This document shows positions 47,730-55,990 of a DNA stretch of 64,000 nt, piece by piece. Made by a program: the position numbers and the translations under genes. The DNA is from an uncultured Clostridia bacterium (GTDB lineage: Bacteria > Bacillota > Clostridia > Peptostreptococcales > Anaerovoracaceae), in NCBI GenBank assembly GCA_947302715.1, contig CAMYVY010000012.1, positions 1 to 64,000 on the forward strand. Reading direction: 5' to 3'. Every line of letters starts with the position of its first letter. Position 1 is the stretch's first letter. Under the pieces are notes generated by a model that was not told the origin of the DNA, did no database searches, and was given only the letters and a program-made list of their open reading frames with translations.

Positions 47730-48671
47730 TAAAAGTGTCTGATTGTTTAGTTTCTCTTTTATTCTATCGACAACTGACTGAGGCTCCAACACCTTGATGT
47801 ATGGGCCAAATGAAAGTGCTCGAATAGCGATTTCAGCTTCATCCTCTGCAGGATAATCAAGCGTAATTCGATACTTGTCACCACCAAGATTTTCAATGCG
47901 ATTCATAAATTGAGAAAAATGAGCAGAAGCCCTCCAACGAGCATTTCGTTCATCAGTTATTTCCAAGACAAGGGTTCTCATCTCTCTGGAGTAACCGCCC
48001 CTTTTGGCCGGCGGAATTGATTGACCTAAATCGCAACTTTTGATGGAACTAAGATTTATGATGAAGGTATCAACCGGTATAATACTATCGGAATCAGAGT
48101 CAAATTTACTTGCAATAAGCCTAAATCTATCATCCCGAGCCGAGTACTCTAATTCGCGCGGAATGCAATTTGTGGAGATTTCTTTATTGCCACGAGTAAT
48201 AAATGTTATTCGCAACGACTTCTCGTTTTTTATTGCATTTAATATCGTTCTAAAATGCTCTATATATTTCTCATCGTAATAATCATCACCGTCGGAATAT
48301 TTCTCCATAACGATAATGTTTGACGGATTGTATAATGGCTCAATACCTTCCAATCCGTCAGCAGAAATATCAAAAAGCGCTATCCTTGGATCCAACAGCA
48401 TGGTTTTCATCCATCGCTTCTCCAAAAGGGTAAGAGGCATGTCAATCATATCCTCTATCATTGTGTAGTAGATTCCCTTTTCATTCGTGTCGATGAGCCT
48501 AAACTCAGGGAGCCGGTCCATGAATTCCTGGATCATATCCGGATCCAAAAGTATTTCGCTCACTGTCTGCCTAAGCACCTTCTTGTTTATCTCCTCATCC
48601 CAGCTACGTTCAAGTATGGCTCTCATCGCTTTGTAGTGGAGACCGTATATTTCTGAAAAAATCTCACTCAT
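47715..48671 (-). CDS. WYL-domain regulator (318 aa)
   Basis: An N-terminal winged-helix-like region (residues 1-90) is followed by a WYL ligand-binding domain (about 135-225: ILNAIKNEKSLRITFITRG, PRELEYSARDDRFRLIASK) and a C-terminal WCX-like extension (RTLVLEITDERNARWRASAHF). WYL proteins often control CRISPR and phage-defence genes and may sense nucleotides or RNA ends. It is the second gene of a WYL pair, 5 bp after the first. Confidence 0.87.
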   Translation of the reverse strand: MSEIFSEIYGLHYKAMRAILERSWDEEINKKVLRQTVSEILLDPDMIQEFMDRLPEFRLIDTNEKGIYYTMIEDMIDMPLTLLEKRWMKTMLLDPRIALFDISADGLEGIEPLYNPSNIIVMEKYSDGDDYYDEKYIEHFRTILNAIKNEKSLRITFITRGNKEISTNCIPRELEYSARDDRFRLIASKFDSDSDSIIPVDTFIINLSSIKSCDLGQSIPPAKRGGYSREMRTLVLEITDERNARWRASAHFSQFMNRIENLGGDKYRITLDYPAEDEAEIAIRALSFGPYIKVLEPQSVVDRIKEKLNNQTLLQPHF

Positions 48672-48676
48672 CGTTC

Positions 48677-49891
48677 TTAATACATCTCCTTATAAAGCTC
48701 TATTTCACGATTCCATTCATCAAGAAAAAAATTATCATCGGTTTCTATTTTATCTATGCTACCAATAAAGCTCCTAAGAAACGGCTTGACCGTGCGTAAA
48801 TCAAATGTCTCGACTGTGAAAAGATATCTGCCCTCGCCCAAGTCATCAATTCTCCCGATTCTCTTTTCGCGATAAAGTCTTCTAACCATATGTTCAGTAT
48901 TTCCTTGAAAGAAAAACTCAACTCTAAGCTGCTTTAAGTCATTAGCATCTCCAAGCGCTACATTCCAAGCATATTTGTATAACTCATCTGCTTTTTCTTT
49001 TTTTGAATCAAAACTCTTATCGGTTTCTTTGGGTTCAACACTATTTATTGTATCAAGTCTATAGACCCTTATTTTTTCACTTGCGTAATTATACGCAACC
49101 AAGTACTGCCGTCCACTCTCGGCACTTATCATTATTTGAAGCGGAAGTAAATCGGCTTCAAACTCCTTGCTTCTGTCCTCCTGGCTAAAAGCTGTAATTC
49201 TTGCTCCACGCTTCTTTTCTATACACTTTATAATCTCAAACAGAACAATGCTATCCATAGCCGGAAACATGAAATTATGCTTCTGTCTAATAACCGATTC
49301 TGATTCTTCAAATTGTTCCAGAATATACGAACCAATCAACCCAAGAGGATCAGCCTCTGAAAAAAAATCCACGGCATCACGCCATTTATCCAAATCAACT
49401 TTATCCTCTGAAGCCCTATACCAAATTCCATCTGCGTCTCTACGCCCCGAAACGAGAATACCTTTTTCTACATACTCGTTCACAACATTCTGCACAGTTT
49501 GTTCAGTGTATCCTGCGCTTTCACCATCAGAAACATCTGTCTCGTCAAGCTCGATTACAATCTTTCTAATGGTCACTTCTCTTTCTTTTGCTAATTTTGA
49601 TAGCAATGCAAAATGAATGCGAAGAGATTCCTTATTCACTTGCTTGAATTTGAATGTTCTGTATAACGGGTTATGGTTTTCATCCCAAGTATCGAATGCG
49701 AGATAGGGAACGCTCTTGGGTCTTTTATCCTCATAGAAATAATCACCAAGCCAATAGCGGATTTGATCTCGTTTATTGTACTTGGTGTTGGATGAGCCAT
49801 AATCATTCATACTTTTATATGAATCAATATAGAACTCTCTTACATATTCTCTTATATCCTCGTAGGATCTTAAGTTGGTTTTCTTTCCCAT
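48677..49891 (-). CDS. WYL-domain regulator (404 aa)
   Basis: First gene of the WYL pair. The N-terminal part has a helical DNA-binding-like region (SLRIHFALLSKLAKEREVTIRKI) and the WYL core lies around residues 215-300 (ILVAYN-type YLVAYNYASEKIRVYRLDTI), followed by a WCX-like segment (LRVEFFFQGNTEHMVRRLY). No good Shine-Dalgarno precedes the ATG. Paired, non-identical WYL proteins suggest a heteromeric regulator. The adjoining CRISPR operon is an obvious but unproven target. Confidence 0.85.
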   Translation of the reverse strand: MGKKTNLRSYEDIREYVREFYIDSYKSMNDYGSSNTKYNKRDQIRYWLGDYFYEDKRPKSVPYLAFDTWDENHNPLYRTFKFKQVNKESLRIHFALLSKLAKEREVTIRKIVIELDETDVSDGESAGYTEQTVQNVVNEYVEKGILVSGRRDADGIWYRASEDKVDLDKWRDAVDFFSEADPLGLIGSYILEQFEESESVIRQKHNFMFPAMDSIVLFEIIKCIEKKRGARITAFSQEDRSKEFEADLLPLQIMISAESGRQYLVAYNYASEKIRVYRLDTINSVEPKETDKSFDSKKEKADELYKYAWNVALGDANDLKQLRVEFFFQGNTEHMVRRLYREKRIGRIDDLGEGRYLFTVETFDLRTVKPFLRSFIGSIDKIETDDNFFLDEWNREIELYKEMY

Positions 49892-49918
49892 GGTTGATAA
49901 ACATCAATTATGATTTTA

Positions 49919-49941
49919 CTTACACCTTGTAATGGTATAAG
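49919..49941. promoter_or_regulatory. Imperfect palindrome upstream of the WYL pair
   Basis: CTTACACC (49919-49926) and GGTATAAG (49934-49941) form 8-bp arms with one mismatch around a 7-base centre, 28 bp before the WYL start codon. It is a candidate autoregulatory site. Confidence 0.4.
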
Positions 49942-50010
49942 GATATCATTTTTTATTAGGATTGCCAACTTTCTTTCTCTCTTCAGATTATATAACACGG
50001 TTCCTTTCTT

Positions 50011-50208
50011 TTACTTTTCTGTTTCTTCTATTCTGTCTAGCCATTCATGCACTCTCTCAACAAGCTCTGTTTTTCGTTGCTCATAAGCAACATAATTTCT
50101 TCCCTTTTCTGTCAGGCTTACTATTTTATCTACGATAAACAAAGACAACGCTAATAATGTAAGCACCGATAAAACCATATCGTAAATATCAACATAATAT
50201 CCAAACAT
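50011..50208 (-). CDS. Small membrane protein with coiled-coil tail (65 aa)
   Basis: One membrane helix (residues 11-27, MVLSVLTLLALSLFIVD) followed by a charged helical tail rich in Glu/Arg (TELVERVHEWLDRIEETEK). No family recognised. The ribosome binding site is weak (GAGAGAGGAATGATATAGGG before ATG), so it could be spurious, but the membrane-helix-plus-tail layout is coherent. It lies upstream of the WYL pair on the same strand. Confidence 0.5.
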   Translation of the reverse strand: MFGYYVDIYDMVLSVLTLLALSLFIVDKIVSLTEKGRNYVAYEQRKTELVERVHEWLDRIEETEK

Positions 50209-50254
50209 CCCTATATCATTCCTCTCTCAACTCACCTTTACTGTCCTATAATAC

Positions 50255-50306
50255 ATCTTGATGAAAGGATATCACTTATTTTTTCTCAGTTATAAAAATG
50301 AGGTTG
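50255..50306. repeat. 52-bp dispersed element, copy B
   Basis: ATCTTGATGAAAGGATATCAC to AAAAATGAGGTTG. It differs from copy C at 6 of 52 positions. It lies between the small membrane protein gene and the Rpn-type gene. Confidence 0.82.
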
Positions 50307-50323
50307 GAGAATCAAAATAAATA

Positions 50324-50348
50324 CCGCCGGAACTATATTATCCGGCGG
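50324..50348 (-). terminator. Terminator after the Rpn-type gene
   Basis: Perfect 8-bp stem CCGCCGGA / TCCGGCGG with a 9-base loop, followed on the minus strand by TATTTATTTTGATT. Confidence 0.7.
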
Positions 50349-50408
50349 CACTGTTCATTATCTAATTGACGATTGGGGTTCCCCTGATACTTATTACTTG
50401 ATATGTTG

Positions 50409-51200
50409 TTAACTCTCTTCTGCCAATTTAATATCCTCGAATGAAAATCCCATCTCTACAATATCGTCTACGCTCATCTTTTTAAGCATCTTTTTAATAT
50501 TACTTTGTCTTTCTTCTGCACGACCTTCTGCACGGCCTTCCTCATACTTCTCATCCATCTTCTCTTCAAAAGTCATATACACTTCCTCCAATTCCGGACT
50601 CATCTTCACAACTTCCATTTCACTATATATTTTCTTTGATAATCTGCCTTTTGGTTTCCCTGTTGCGACAAACCCCATTAAATCCTGCATATCATCTGAA
50701 AGACTGCTTCCATCACCAAATGCATTTACAAATACTTTTACCGCACCATCACCTAATTCTATATCTTTATTCTCCTGGCAATAATTCTTAAAAGTATACT
50801 TTCCTAAGCTCTTCCCAAATAAATCGAATGTACAAATGAATATAACATATGATTTTCTAAGTTCGCGATACTTATTTCCTCTTCTAAGTATCTTTCTATC
50901 AATCATGCTCTGATAATATCGACTTCGCAGCTTAAGGTTGTCTTGGTTTGATGTTTGCATTTCTATTTCATAGACAGATTCATCATCCTCAAAATAAACG
51001 TCAAACCTCACACCTTTTCCATTTCTGTTCGGTCTTACTTCAGGTTGTTTACTTATGTGAACTATCTCTTTTACCTTTAAATCAAGGATTGCTTCCGTAA
51101 TCTCTTTACAGAGATCCGGATTACTTGTTAATACATGACTAAAAACAAAGTCATCTGTAAACTGTAAATCTTGAAATGGGCGGATGCTTTTTGTCTTCAT
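50409..51200 (-). CDS. Rpn-family PD-(D/E)XK nuclease protein (263 aa)
   Basis: A 'recombination-promoting nuclease / putative transposase' type protein. The opening RPFQDLQFTDDFVFSHVL and the nuclease core VRFDVYFEDDESVYEIEMQTS (Asp, then E-x-E/Q) are typical, as are QSMIDRKILRRGNKYRELRKSYVIFICTFDLF and the repetitive EGRAEGRAEE tail. RpnA-type proteins stimulate RecA-independent recombination and some act in phage defence. The start at 51200 has AAGGAAGT upstream. No inverted repeats mark it as a mobile element here. Confidence 0.88.
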   Translation of the reverse strand: MKTKSIRPFQDLQFTDDFVFSHVLTSNPDLCKEITEAILDLKVKEIVHISKQPEVRPNRNGKGVRFDVYFEDDESVYEIEMQTSNQDNLKLRSRYYQSMIDRKILRRGNKYRELRKSYVIFICTFDLFGKSLGKYTFKNYCQENKDIELGDGAVKVFVNAFGDGSSLSDDMQDLMGFVATGKPKGRLSKKIYSEMEVVKMSPELEEVYMTFEEKMDEKYEEGRAEGRAEERQSNIKKMLKKMSVDDIVEMGFSFEDIKLAEES

Positions 51201-51262
51201 TTTATCACTTCCTTTCTGCAGTGTAAACAAAGCTCTTCCTAATTTACGGCCAAAAACGACTA

Positions 51263-51290
51263 AAGGGACCCTCCGCTTGGAGAGTCCCTT
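51263..51290 (-). terminator. Hairpin after the exported-protein gene
   Basis: AAGGGACCCTCC pairs with GGAGAGTCCCTT (one mismatch) around a 4-base loop; the minus-strand tail is TTTAGTCGTTTTTGG. It lies about 115 bp past the stop of the exported-protein gene. Confidence 0.6.
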
Positions 51291-51405
51291 CGAACTTGAC
51301 CTATTTATACTTATAGCGTTATTTTAGCCCTTTCTATACCTTATTGTCAATAGTTCCCATATGGGGAAAGTAAGGGGGGATTATAATCAATCTATATAAT
51401 AAAAA

Positions 51406-52062
51406 TCACGTTTTCCTTATCCAATTATGTAAACACTGTCGAGGGTAAAATCTAAATAACATACGTTTTAATACTAACTCTATGATTAGACAATCATCCT
51501 TAAATTCAGTCTCTTTCTCTAATTCATTTTCAAAAACTAACCTTTCTGTTGAAACTGCTTCTTCACAAACGCCATAATCCCTATCATCATTAACCAAAGC
51601 TGTCTTCGGAATGTAAGGAGTTTTTCCGGGATTACTTGTATCAACTAATACTTTGCCATCATTCTGGGCAAGGAGTCTCAAACCATTTCTGTAAGCAAAA
51701 TCATCAGCAGCATAAATGATTTCCGGTACAAATGCAATTAAACCATCCTTTGTACTCACATTAGCCATTTTTATTTCATCACCATAGTAATTAATACTAT
51801 TAATCAATTCATTACATGAATCATCATCAAAAACAACATTCGAAAAAACCCTCCACGCCTCTTCTATATATGAGTCAGTTCTTTCATCACCAAGAATCAA
51901 TCTATATTCCTCAACTGTTTCAACAAAAAAATCATAGGCCTCCTTTTCAGAATCAGAAACTCCTTCACACCCATCATCAGCAAGGCTGTAGTCTGAGCCT
52001 AGCATCCCAAATACTGCTGCGATTACTAACCCTAATGCAATTACTCTTTTTACACTACTCAT
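51406..52062 (-). CDS. Exported protein of unknown function (218 aa)
   Basis: Signal peptide: SSVKRVIALGLVIAAVFGMLGSDYSLADD, with cleavage likely after the A in SLA. The mature part is acidic, with several Cys (DDGCEGV, DDDSCNEL, VCEEAV, FKDDCLI) that may form disulphides. No family recognised. The start at 52062 has AAAGGATT upstream; the longer frame lacks this. The C-terminal RKT end is basic. Confidence 0.7.
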   Translation of the reverse strand: MSSVKRVIALGLVIAAVFGMLGSDYSLADDGCEGVSDSEKEAYDFFVETVEEYRLILGDERTDSYIEEAWRVFSNVVFDDDSCNELINSINYYGDEIKMANVSTKDGLIAFVPEIIYAADDFAYRNGLRLLAQNDGKVLVDTSNPGKTPYIPKTALVNDDRDYGVCEEAVSTERLVFENELEKETEFKDDCLIIELVLKRMLFRFYPRQCLHNWIRKT

Positions 52063-52110
52063 TTTCAATCCTTTCCTTCTTCCATCCATAATTACCATTG
52101 GTTTTAGTCA

Positions 52111-52572
52111 TTATCTCAGAAGTTCACTCATAACCTCTTCCGGATTGGATTCCACCCATGACCACTCTTCTGTTTGCGAATCATACTTGTCACCATATAT
52201 GCAGTGGTATTTATTGTCATCACCAAAAAAAGCAACCTGGGTACCAAAACGAGGTCTGCTTGCCTTCCCGGGGTTTATTCTATCCTTTGGCATTGGTATA
52301 TCCACGGAAAAACACTGGATGTACTCAGCATCCTTACACTTCTTTAAATTGGAATACCAATTCCAATGATTTGATATTCTGAATGAATTCATTGGTTTGC
52401 TATAATATGAAATCTGATGCAAAGTCCCCTTTGGACATAGATACATAGATGAATCTTTGTTACATGATCCAACAGATTCATACGATGCAGTAAGCAAGTA
52501 TTCAAGCTCTTCAAAACATTTCTTGCATTTGTCCATTTTCCTTTTATTGATTTCCGCATAATTGTTTGTCAT
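52111..52572 (-). CDS. Unknown cytoplasmic protein with CxxC (153 aa)
   Basis: No family recognised. It has a K-C-K-K-C motif near the N-terminus, further Cys/Trp/Tyr-rich segments (NHWNWYSNLKKCKD, VAFFGDDNKYHCIYGDKYD) and no signal or membrane helix. The start at 52572 has GGGAGG 8 bases upstream. It lies just before the distal end of the CRISPR array and 48 bp upstream of the exported protein's start, so the two are likely one transcript. Confidence 0.65.
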   Translation of the reverse strand: MTNNYAEINKRKMDKCKKCFEELEYLLTASYESVGSCNKDSSMYLCPKGTLHQISYYSKPMNSFRISNHWNWYSNLKKCKDAEYIQCFSVDIPMPKDRINPGKASRPRFGTQVAFFGDDNKYHCIYGDKYDSQTEEWSWVESNPEEVMSELLR

Positions 52573-52605
52573 TTCATTTTCCTCCCTAATAAAGCACTTT
52601 CGTTT

Positions 52606-52657
52606 ATCTTGATGAAAGAATACCACCTATTGTTTCTTTGTTATAAAAATGAGGTTG
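52606..52657. repeat. 52-bp dispersed element, copy C
   Basis: ATCTTGATGAAAGAATACCAC to AAAAATGAGGTTG, between the CxxC gene and the CRISPR array terminator. Confidence 0.82.
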
Positions 52658-52659
52658 TA

Positions 52660-52701
52660 AAAACAAAAAAACATCGCCGGGTTTATTTTACCCAGCGGTG
52701 T
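52660..52701 (-). terminator. Terminator at the distal end of the CRISPR array
   Basis: A 12-bp stem (ACATCGCCGGGT at 52671-52682 with ACCCAGCGGTGT at 52690-52701, two imperfect pairs) is followed on the minus strand by TTTTTTTG. It fits termination of a crRNA precursor transcribed right to left. Confidence 0.85.
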
Positions 52702-52703
52702 TT

Positions 52704-53581
52704 TCAGCAATTCCTTATAGGTACGGTACCAACACAAGTGGTGCCTATGGAAAAGCCGGTGGAACCCATTTGGATGAGGTAGTGTCAATTCCTTATAGGT
52801 ACGGTACCAACTTTTGGAAGGAGGATATATGTACAGGTATGAACTATATTTAAAGCCGTCTAGTGTCAATTCCTTATAGGTACGGTACCAACGGTTGGGA
52901 AGGGCGATAGTCACAGCTATCCTGTACACAACCGTGTCAATTCCTTATAGGTACGGTACCAACTCAGAAGATAAAAAAAGACTTAAGAAAGGAGGTACGA
53001 AAAGTGTCAATTCCTTATAGGTACGGTACCAACCTATTATTTGACGAATTAGGCATAATAGATTGGAGATGATACAGTGACAAGAATGTGTCAATTCCTT
53101 ATAGGTACGGTACCAACGGACGTTTAACGTCCGAACCAACAATGAGAAATGGGGGAACCGTAGTGTGCCAATTCCTTATAGGTACGGTACCAACACCCTG
53201 TTCTCGACGATAACGGAAAGCCTAAGAAGGAAATGATAGCGTGTCAATTCCTTATAGGTACGATACCAACACGCCTCCTTTTATTTTTTGGAAAGGAGGG
53301 TACTGCGTATGTACTAGTGTCAATTCCTTATAGGTACGGTACCAACTCCTTACCGAATCCGTTCAAGAAGGAGTCCCTTACTATATTGGCGGCATTCTAA
53401 GGTGTCAATTCCTTATAGGTACGGTACCAACCAAAATATTTGCATAATTTATATAGTTCAGCTCGTAAGTTTGGGTGTCAATTCCTTATAGGTACGGTAC
53501 CAACAAACGAACGACAAGCACAGGGTCAAATTCTCTAAATAAACTCCTGAGGTGTCAATTCCTTATAGGTACGGTACCAAC
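52704..53581 (-). CRISPR. CRISPR array: 12 repeats of 30 bp, 11 spacers of 40-55 bp
   Basis: On the plus strand the repeat begins GTGTCAATTCC and ends GTACGGTACCAAC. Repeats start at 52704, 52782, 52863, 52934, 53004, 53088, 53165, 53241, 53317, 53402, 53475 and 53552; spacer lengths in that order are 48, 51, 41, 40, 54, 47, 46, 46, 55, 43 and 47. The first repeat is degenerate in its first 4 bases, two others have one change each. On the minus strand the repeat ends ATTGACAC, close to the type III crRNA tag ATTGAAAC. That, the degenerate repeat on the left and the terminator beyond it put the leader on the right, next to RT-cas1. Several spacers look like sense-strand gene starts when read on the plus strand. 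Confidence 0.98.
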
Positions 53582-53702
53582 TACAGTATTTTCAACGATT
53601 TTGAGAAACTATAATCTCCAAATACGTAGTTGGGGGTCCAAAAAGTCCGTCGTCCTCTAAATAGCCGAATTCCCAAAGCATTGAAATAATCACTTATTAT
53701 TT
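53582..53702 (-). promoter_or_regulatory. Putative CRISPR leader
   Basis: The 121 bp between the RT-cas1 stop and the first repeat are AT-rich and contain no ORF. The position and array polarity make this the leader, where new spacers would be added. No clear -35/-10 pair was picked out. Confidence 0.65.
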
Positions 53703-55658
53703 TCAGACAACTTTGGACAATGGGTTGACGGAATCTTTATTAGTATACTTGTACGGCTTATACTTTTCACCGTGCATAAAATAATTTGCCAGCTTACGAA
53801 GTTCCTGCTTGATTTTGGTATCGTAGGAAATCGTCCTTCCATTCTCTGTTAGTTTTTGGTAGAGTTTACGGTTGAATTCACCCAAGAATATTCTTTTGCC
53901 TATGTTCGAAAAGTAGACCGAGCCATCTTCGCCTCTTTCAAAGTCTCTTTCTATATTTATAACTCTTCTGTTGATTAAAGTAAAGATGGTTCTGTCAACT
54001 AGTATTGGTTTAAACAGATCGGCTACATCCAGATTTAATGTCTGACTTCGCTTATTGGTTGAATGGACAATGCCTACTCTGATATCCAGCGATGTTTTAT
54101 ATATTTCCATAGCAATTCGGTTATACAGAATTGTATTTCCGAAGCTAATCATAGCATTAAGAGGGTCTCGTGGGGGCCTCTTGGTTCTTTCCTTAAACTC
54201 AAATCCAGGTACATGGATTATTTCATTAAACATTCTATAATAGCTCTGGCGACATCTAGCCTCAGTTAGAAGAAGCGCGGTCATATCTTTAGCTCTATTA
54301 ATTTCATCCTTGATTGCAGTGTATTCTTTAAGCCATTTTGCTAACTCCTTGCTCTCACCTCGTCTGTTATAGTATTTTATATTTGCAATTATGTTGTGAA
54401 CGTAGGCAATTTCCATCGACTTGGCAAGCTGCAAGCGTTTTTTATCATTTAGATAAACCTCTGCTTGCTTTAGCATCATTTTACCCTCGGTATCATTTCC
54501 AGTTCCACAGAAATGTCCTACTATATTTCCGTATTTATTTACTAGGGCAAGATATATCCTCTTATCACTTAGGAACTTGAAAAAATCTGATGAAAAAGTC
54601 ACGTTCGAATAGATTGAAATGGAATCCGTCGCCTCAACCGGAATGTATTTCTTGCCATCTTTATTTTCAAAAAGTATTGTGTAATCTCGTTTTGTTAGAA
54701 TACCATCATTTATCAGATGATAATTTCTATCGATTCTCTGGATTCCATCTCTCTTCCATCCATTATAAATACTCTTGGATTCACGTCTTTGTTTGAAGGC
54801 AGTAACGGCGCCACTCTTAGGGTCAAGTTCAAATTGATAGCCTAGGTAAATGTCCTGAAGGGCCTTCTTCACTCCACTCTTTTTGATATTAATATCCAAT
54901 CCAAACTCGGTATGGAGTATGTGTTCGGTCTGCTCGTAGCATGTGACGGCATCATCATAATCCTTAAAATATATGTTTATATCATCGGAGTATCTGCAGT
55001 ACTTATATCCATGATCCATATAGTCTCTATCAAGCGATGCCAGATATAAGTTGGCAAAAAGCGGACTTATCGGGGATCCCTGAAGTATCCCCTTCTTTTT
55101 TCTGACCAGCCTACCGTCCTCTTCTACTTTGACGGTTAAATATCTTTGGAGTAAAGAAACAAGTTTTTTATCTGAAAATGTTTTTGCCATCAGTGATTGC
55201 ATCCTTGATAGTGGAATAATATCAAAGTATTTTTCTATGTCTATGTTAACAACCCACAGATAACCACACTCAAGATAATCGCACACCTGCATTATTGCAG
55301 TGTTTACTCCCTTGCCCTCTCTAAAAGCATGGCAGTTATCAGGAATGAGACTGTCGCAAAGAGGTTGGACCGCCTGAGATATTGTTCTGAGGATTAATCT
55401 ATCTATACTGTTCATGATAGATATGCTGCGCTTCTTCCCCCGGTAGTTTATTATCTCTACATCATATACAGCGCCGGGTCTATATTCTCCCTCATTCAAT
55501 AATCTTATTATTCGTTTACCATTAATCTTCCAATAATCCGGGAGTGATGATAGCGGTATTCCATCCGGCCCACAAGCATCACGTCTTCCGCCCAAATCAT
55601 CAAGCGCATTCTCGAAATTCTCTTTCGTTAATATTTCTTCTAAAGAGATGTCTATCAT
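53703..55658 (-). CDS. cas1: Reverse transcriptase-Cas1 fusion (651 aa)
   Basis: Adaptation enzyme that can capture spacers from RNA. The N-terminal group II intron-like RT spans about residues 25-280: GPDGIP, the catalytic Asp140 in VNIDIEKYFD, LQGSPISPLFANLYL and the active site Y223-S-D-D. Cas1 follows from about residue 345: beta domain (YSNVTFSSDFFKFLSDKRIYLALV), then E466 in LLTEARCRQ, PLNAMISFGNTILYNRI, H532 in GIVHST and D547 in LDVADLFKP, the expected metal site. No maturase, endonuclease or Cas6 domain is fused on. AGAGGA precedes the ATG. Directly upstream of the array, downstream of cas2. Confidence 0.97.
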   Translation of the reverse strand: MIDISLEEILTKENFENALDDLGGRRDACGPDGIPLSSLPDYWKINGKRIIRLLNEGEYRPGAVYDVEIINYRGKKRSISIMNSIDRLILRTISQAVQPLCDSLIPDNCHAFREGKGVNTAIMQVCDYLECGYLWVVNIDIEKYFDIIPLSRMQSLMAKTFSDKKLVSLLQRYLTVKVEEDGRLVRKKKGILQGSPISPLFANLYLASLDRDYMDHGYKYCRYSDDINIYFKDYDDAVTCYEQTEHILHTEFGLDINIKKSGVKKALQDIYLGYQFELDPKSGAVTAFKQRRESKSIYNGWKRDGIQRIDRNYHLINDGILTKRDYTILFENKDGKKYIPVEATDSISIYSNVTFSSDFFKFLSDKRIYLALVNKYGNIVGHFCGTGNDTEGKMMLKQAEVYLNDKKRLQLAKSMEIAYVHNIIANIKYYNRRGESKELAKWLKEYTAIKDEINRAKDMTALLLTEARCRQSYYRMFNEIIHVPGFEFKERTKRPPRDPLNAMISFGNTILYNRIAMEIYKTSLDIRVGIVHSTNKRSQTLNLDVADLFKPILVDRTIFTLINRRVINIERDFERGEDGSVYFSNIGKRIFLGEFNRKLYQKLTENGRTISYDTKIKQELRKLANYFMHGEKYKPYKYTNKDSVNPLSKVV

Positions 55659-55718
55659 TTGGATCCTCTTGCTTTTTTAGATTATATGGATTTTCCGTGA
55701 TTGTGTTCGATGTAACCA

Positions 55719-55979
55719 TTAACATATATTGGAGTCTGTGACGTGATAGCCTATACGCTCTTTGGATGTATACTTTAGCGATTGGAGTTCATATATACTG
55801 ACTCTGTCTGCTTCAGCGTCTATGATTCTTTTTATTTCATTTTTAAGTTTATTTAGATTTCTCTCGGTAATGGTTCCCTCAAAAACTGAATTCTGCTCAT
55901 GAGTTAAATACTTTCTGCAGGTTTTCATCACCTTGGCGACCCGCTTCGTATTCACATCATATGTTAAGATAACAAACAT
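55719..55979 (-). CDS. cas2: CRISPR adaptation nuclease Cas2 (86 aa)
   Basis: The second adaptation subunit, which dimerises and holds the Cas1 integrase. The opening FVILTYDVNTKRVAKVMKTCRKYL has the conserved Asp in YDV; GTITERNLNKLK and SVFEG match Cas2, and the C-terminus ends in SLKYTSKERIGYHV. It lies between cas6 and RT-cas1, 60 bp before the latter. Confidence 0.96.
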   Translation of the reverse strand: MFVILTYDVNTKRVAKVMKTCRKYLTHEQNSVFEGTITERNLNKLKNEIKRIIDAEADRVSIYELQSLKYTSKERIGYHVTDSNIC

Positions 55980-55990
55980 ATCTCACCCCA

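Noticed and set aside
50409..51200. Insertion sequence transposase
   Set aside because: Rpn-type protein is often labelled as a transposase, but no terminal inverted repeats or target duplications flank it.
52627..53660. ORFs with repeated WYRTYKEL / SIPYRYGT peptides
   Set aside because: They are translations of CRISPR repeats and spacers.
53672..53710. Fourth copy of the 52-bp element at the RT-cas1 end
   Set aside because: Only ATCACTTATT and nearby bases resemble copy B; too short to call.
53703..55658. Group II intron reverse transcriptase
   Set aside because: The RT domain is fused to Cas1, lies in a cas operon and lacks maturase and endonuclease domains; no intron RNA ends were seen.
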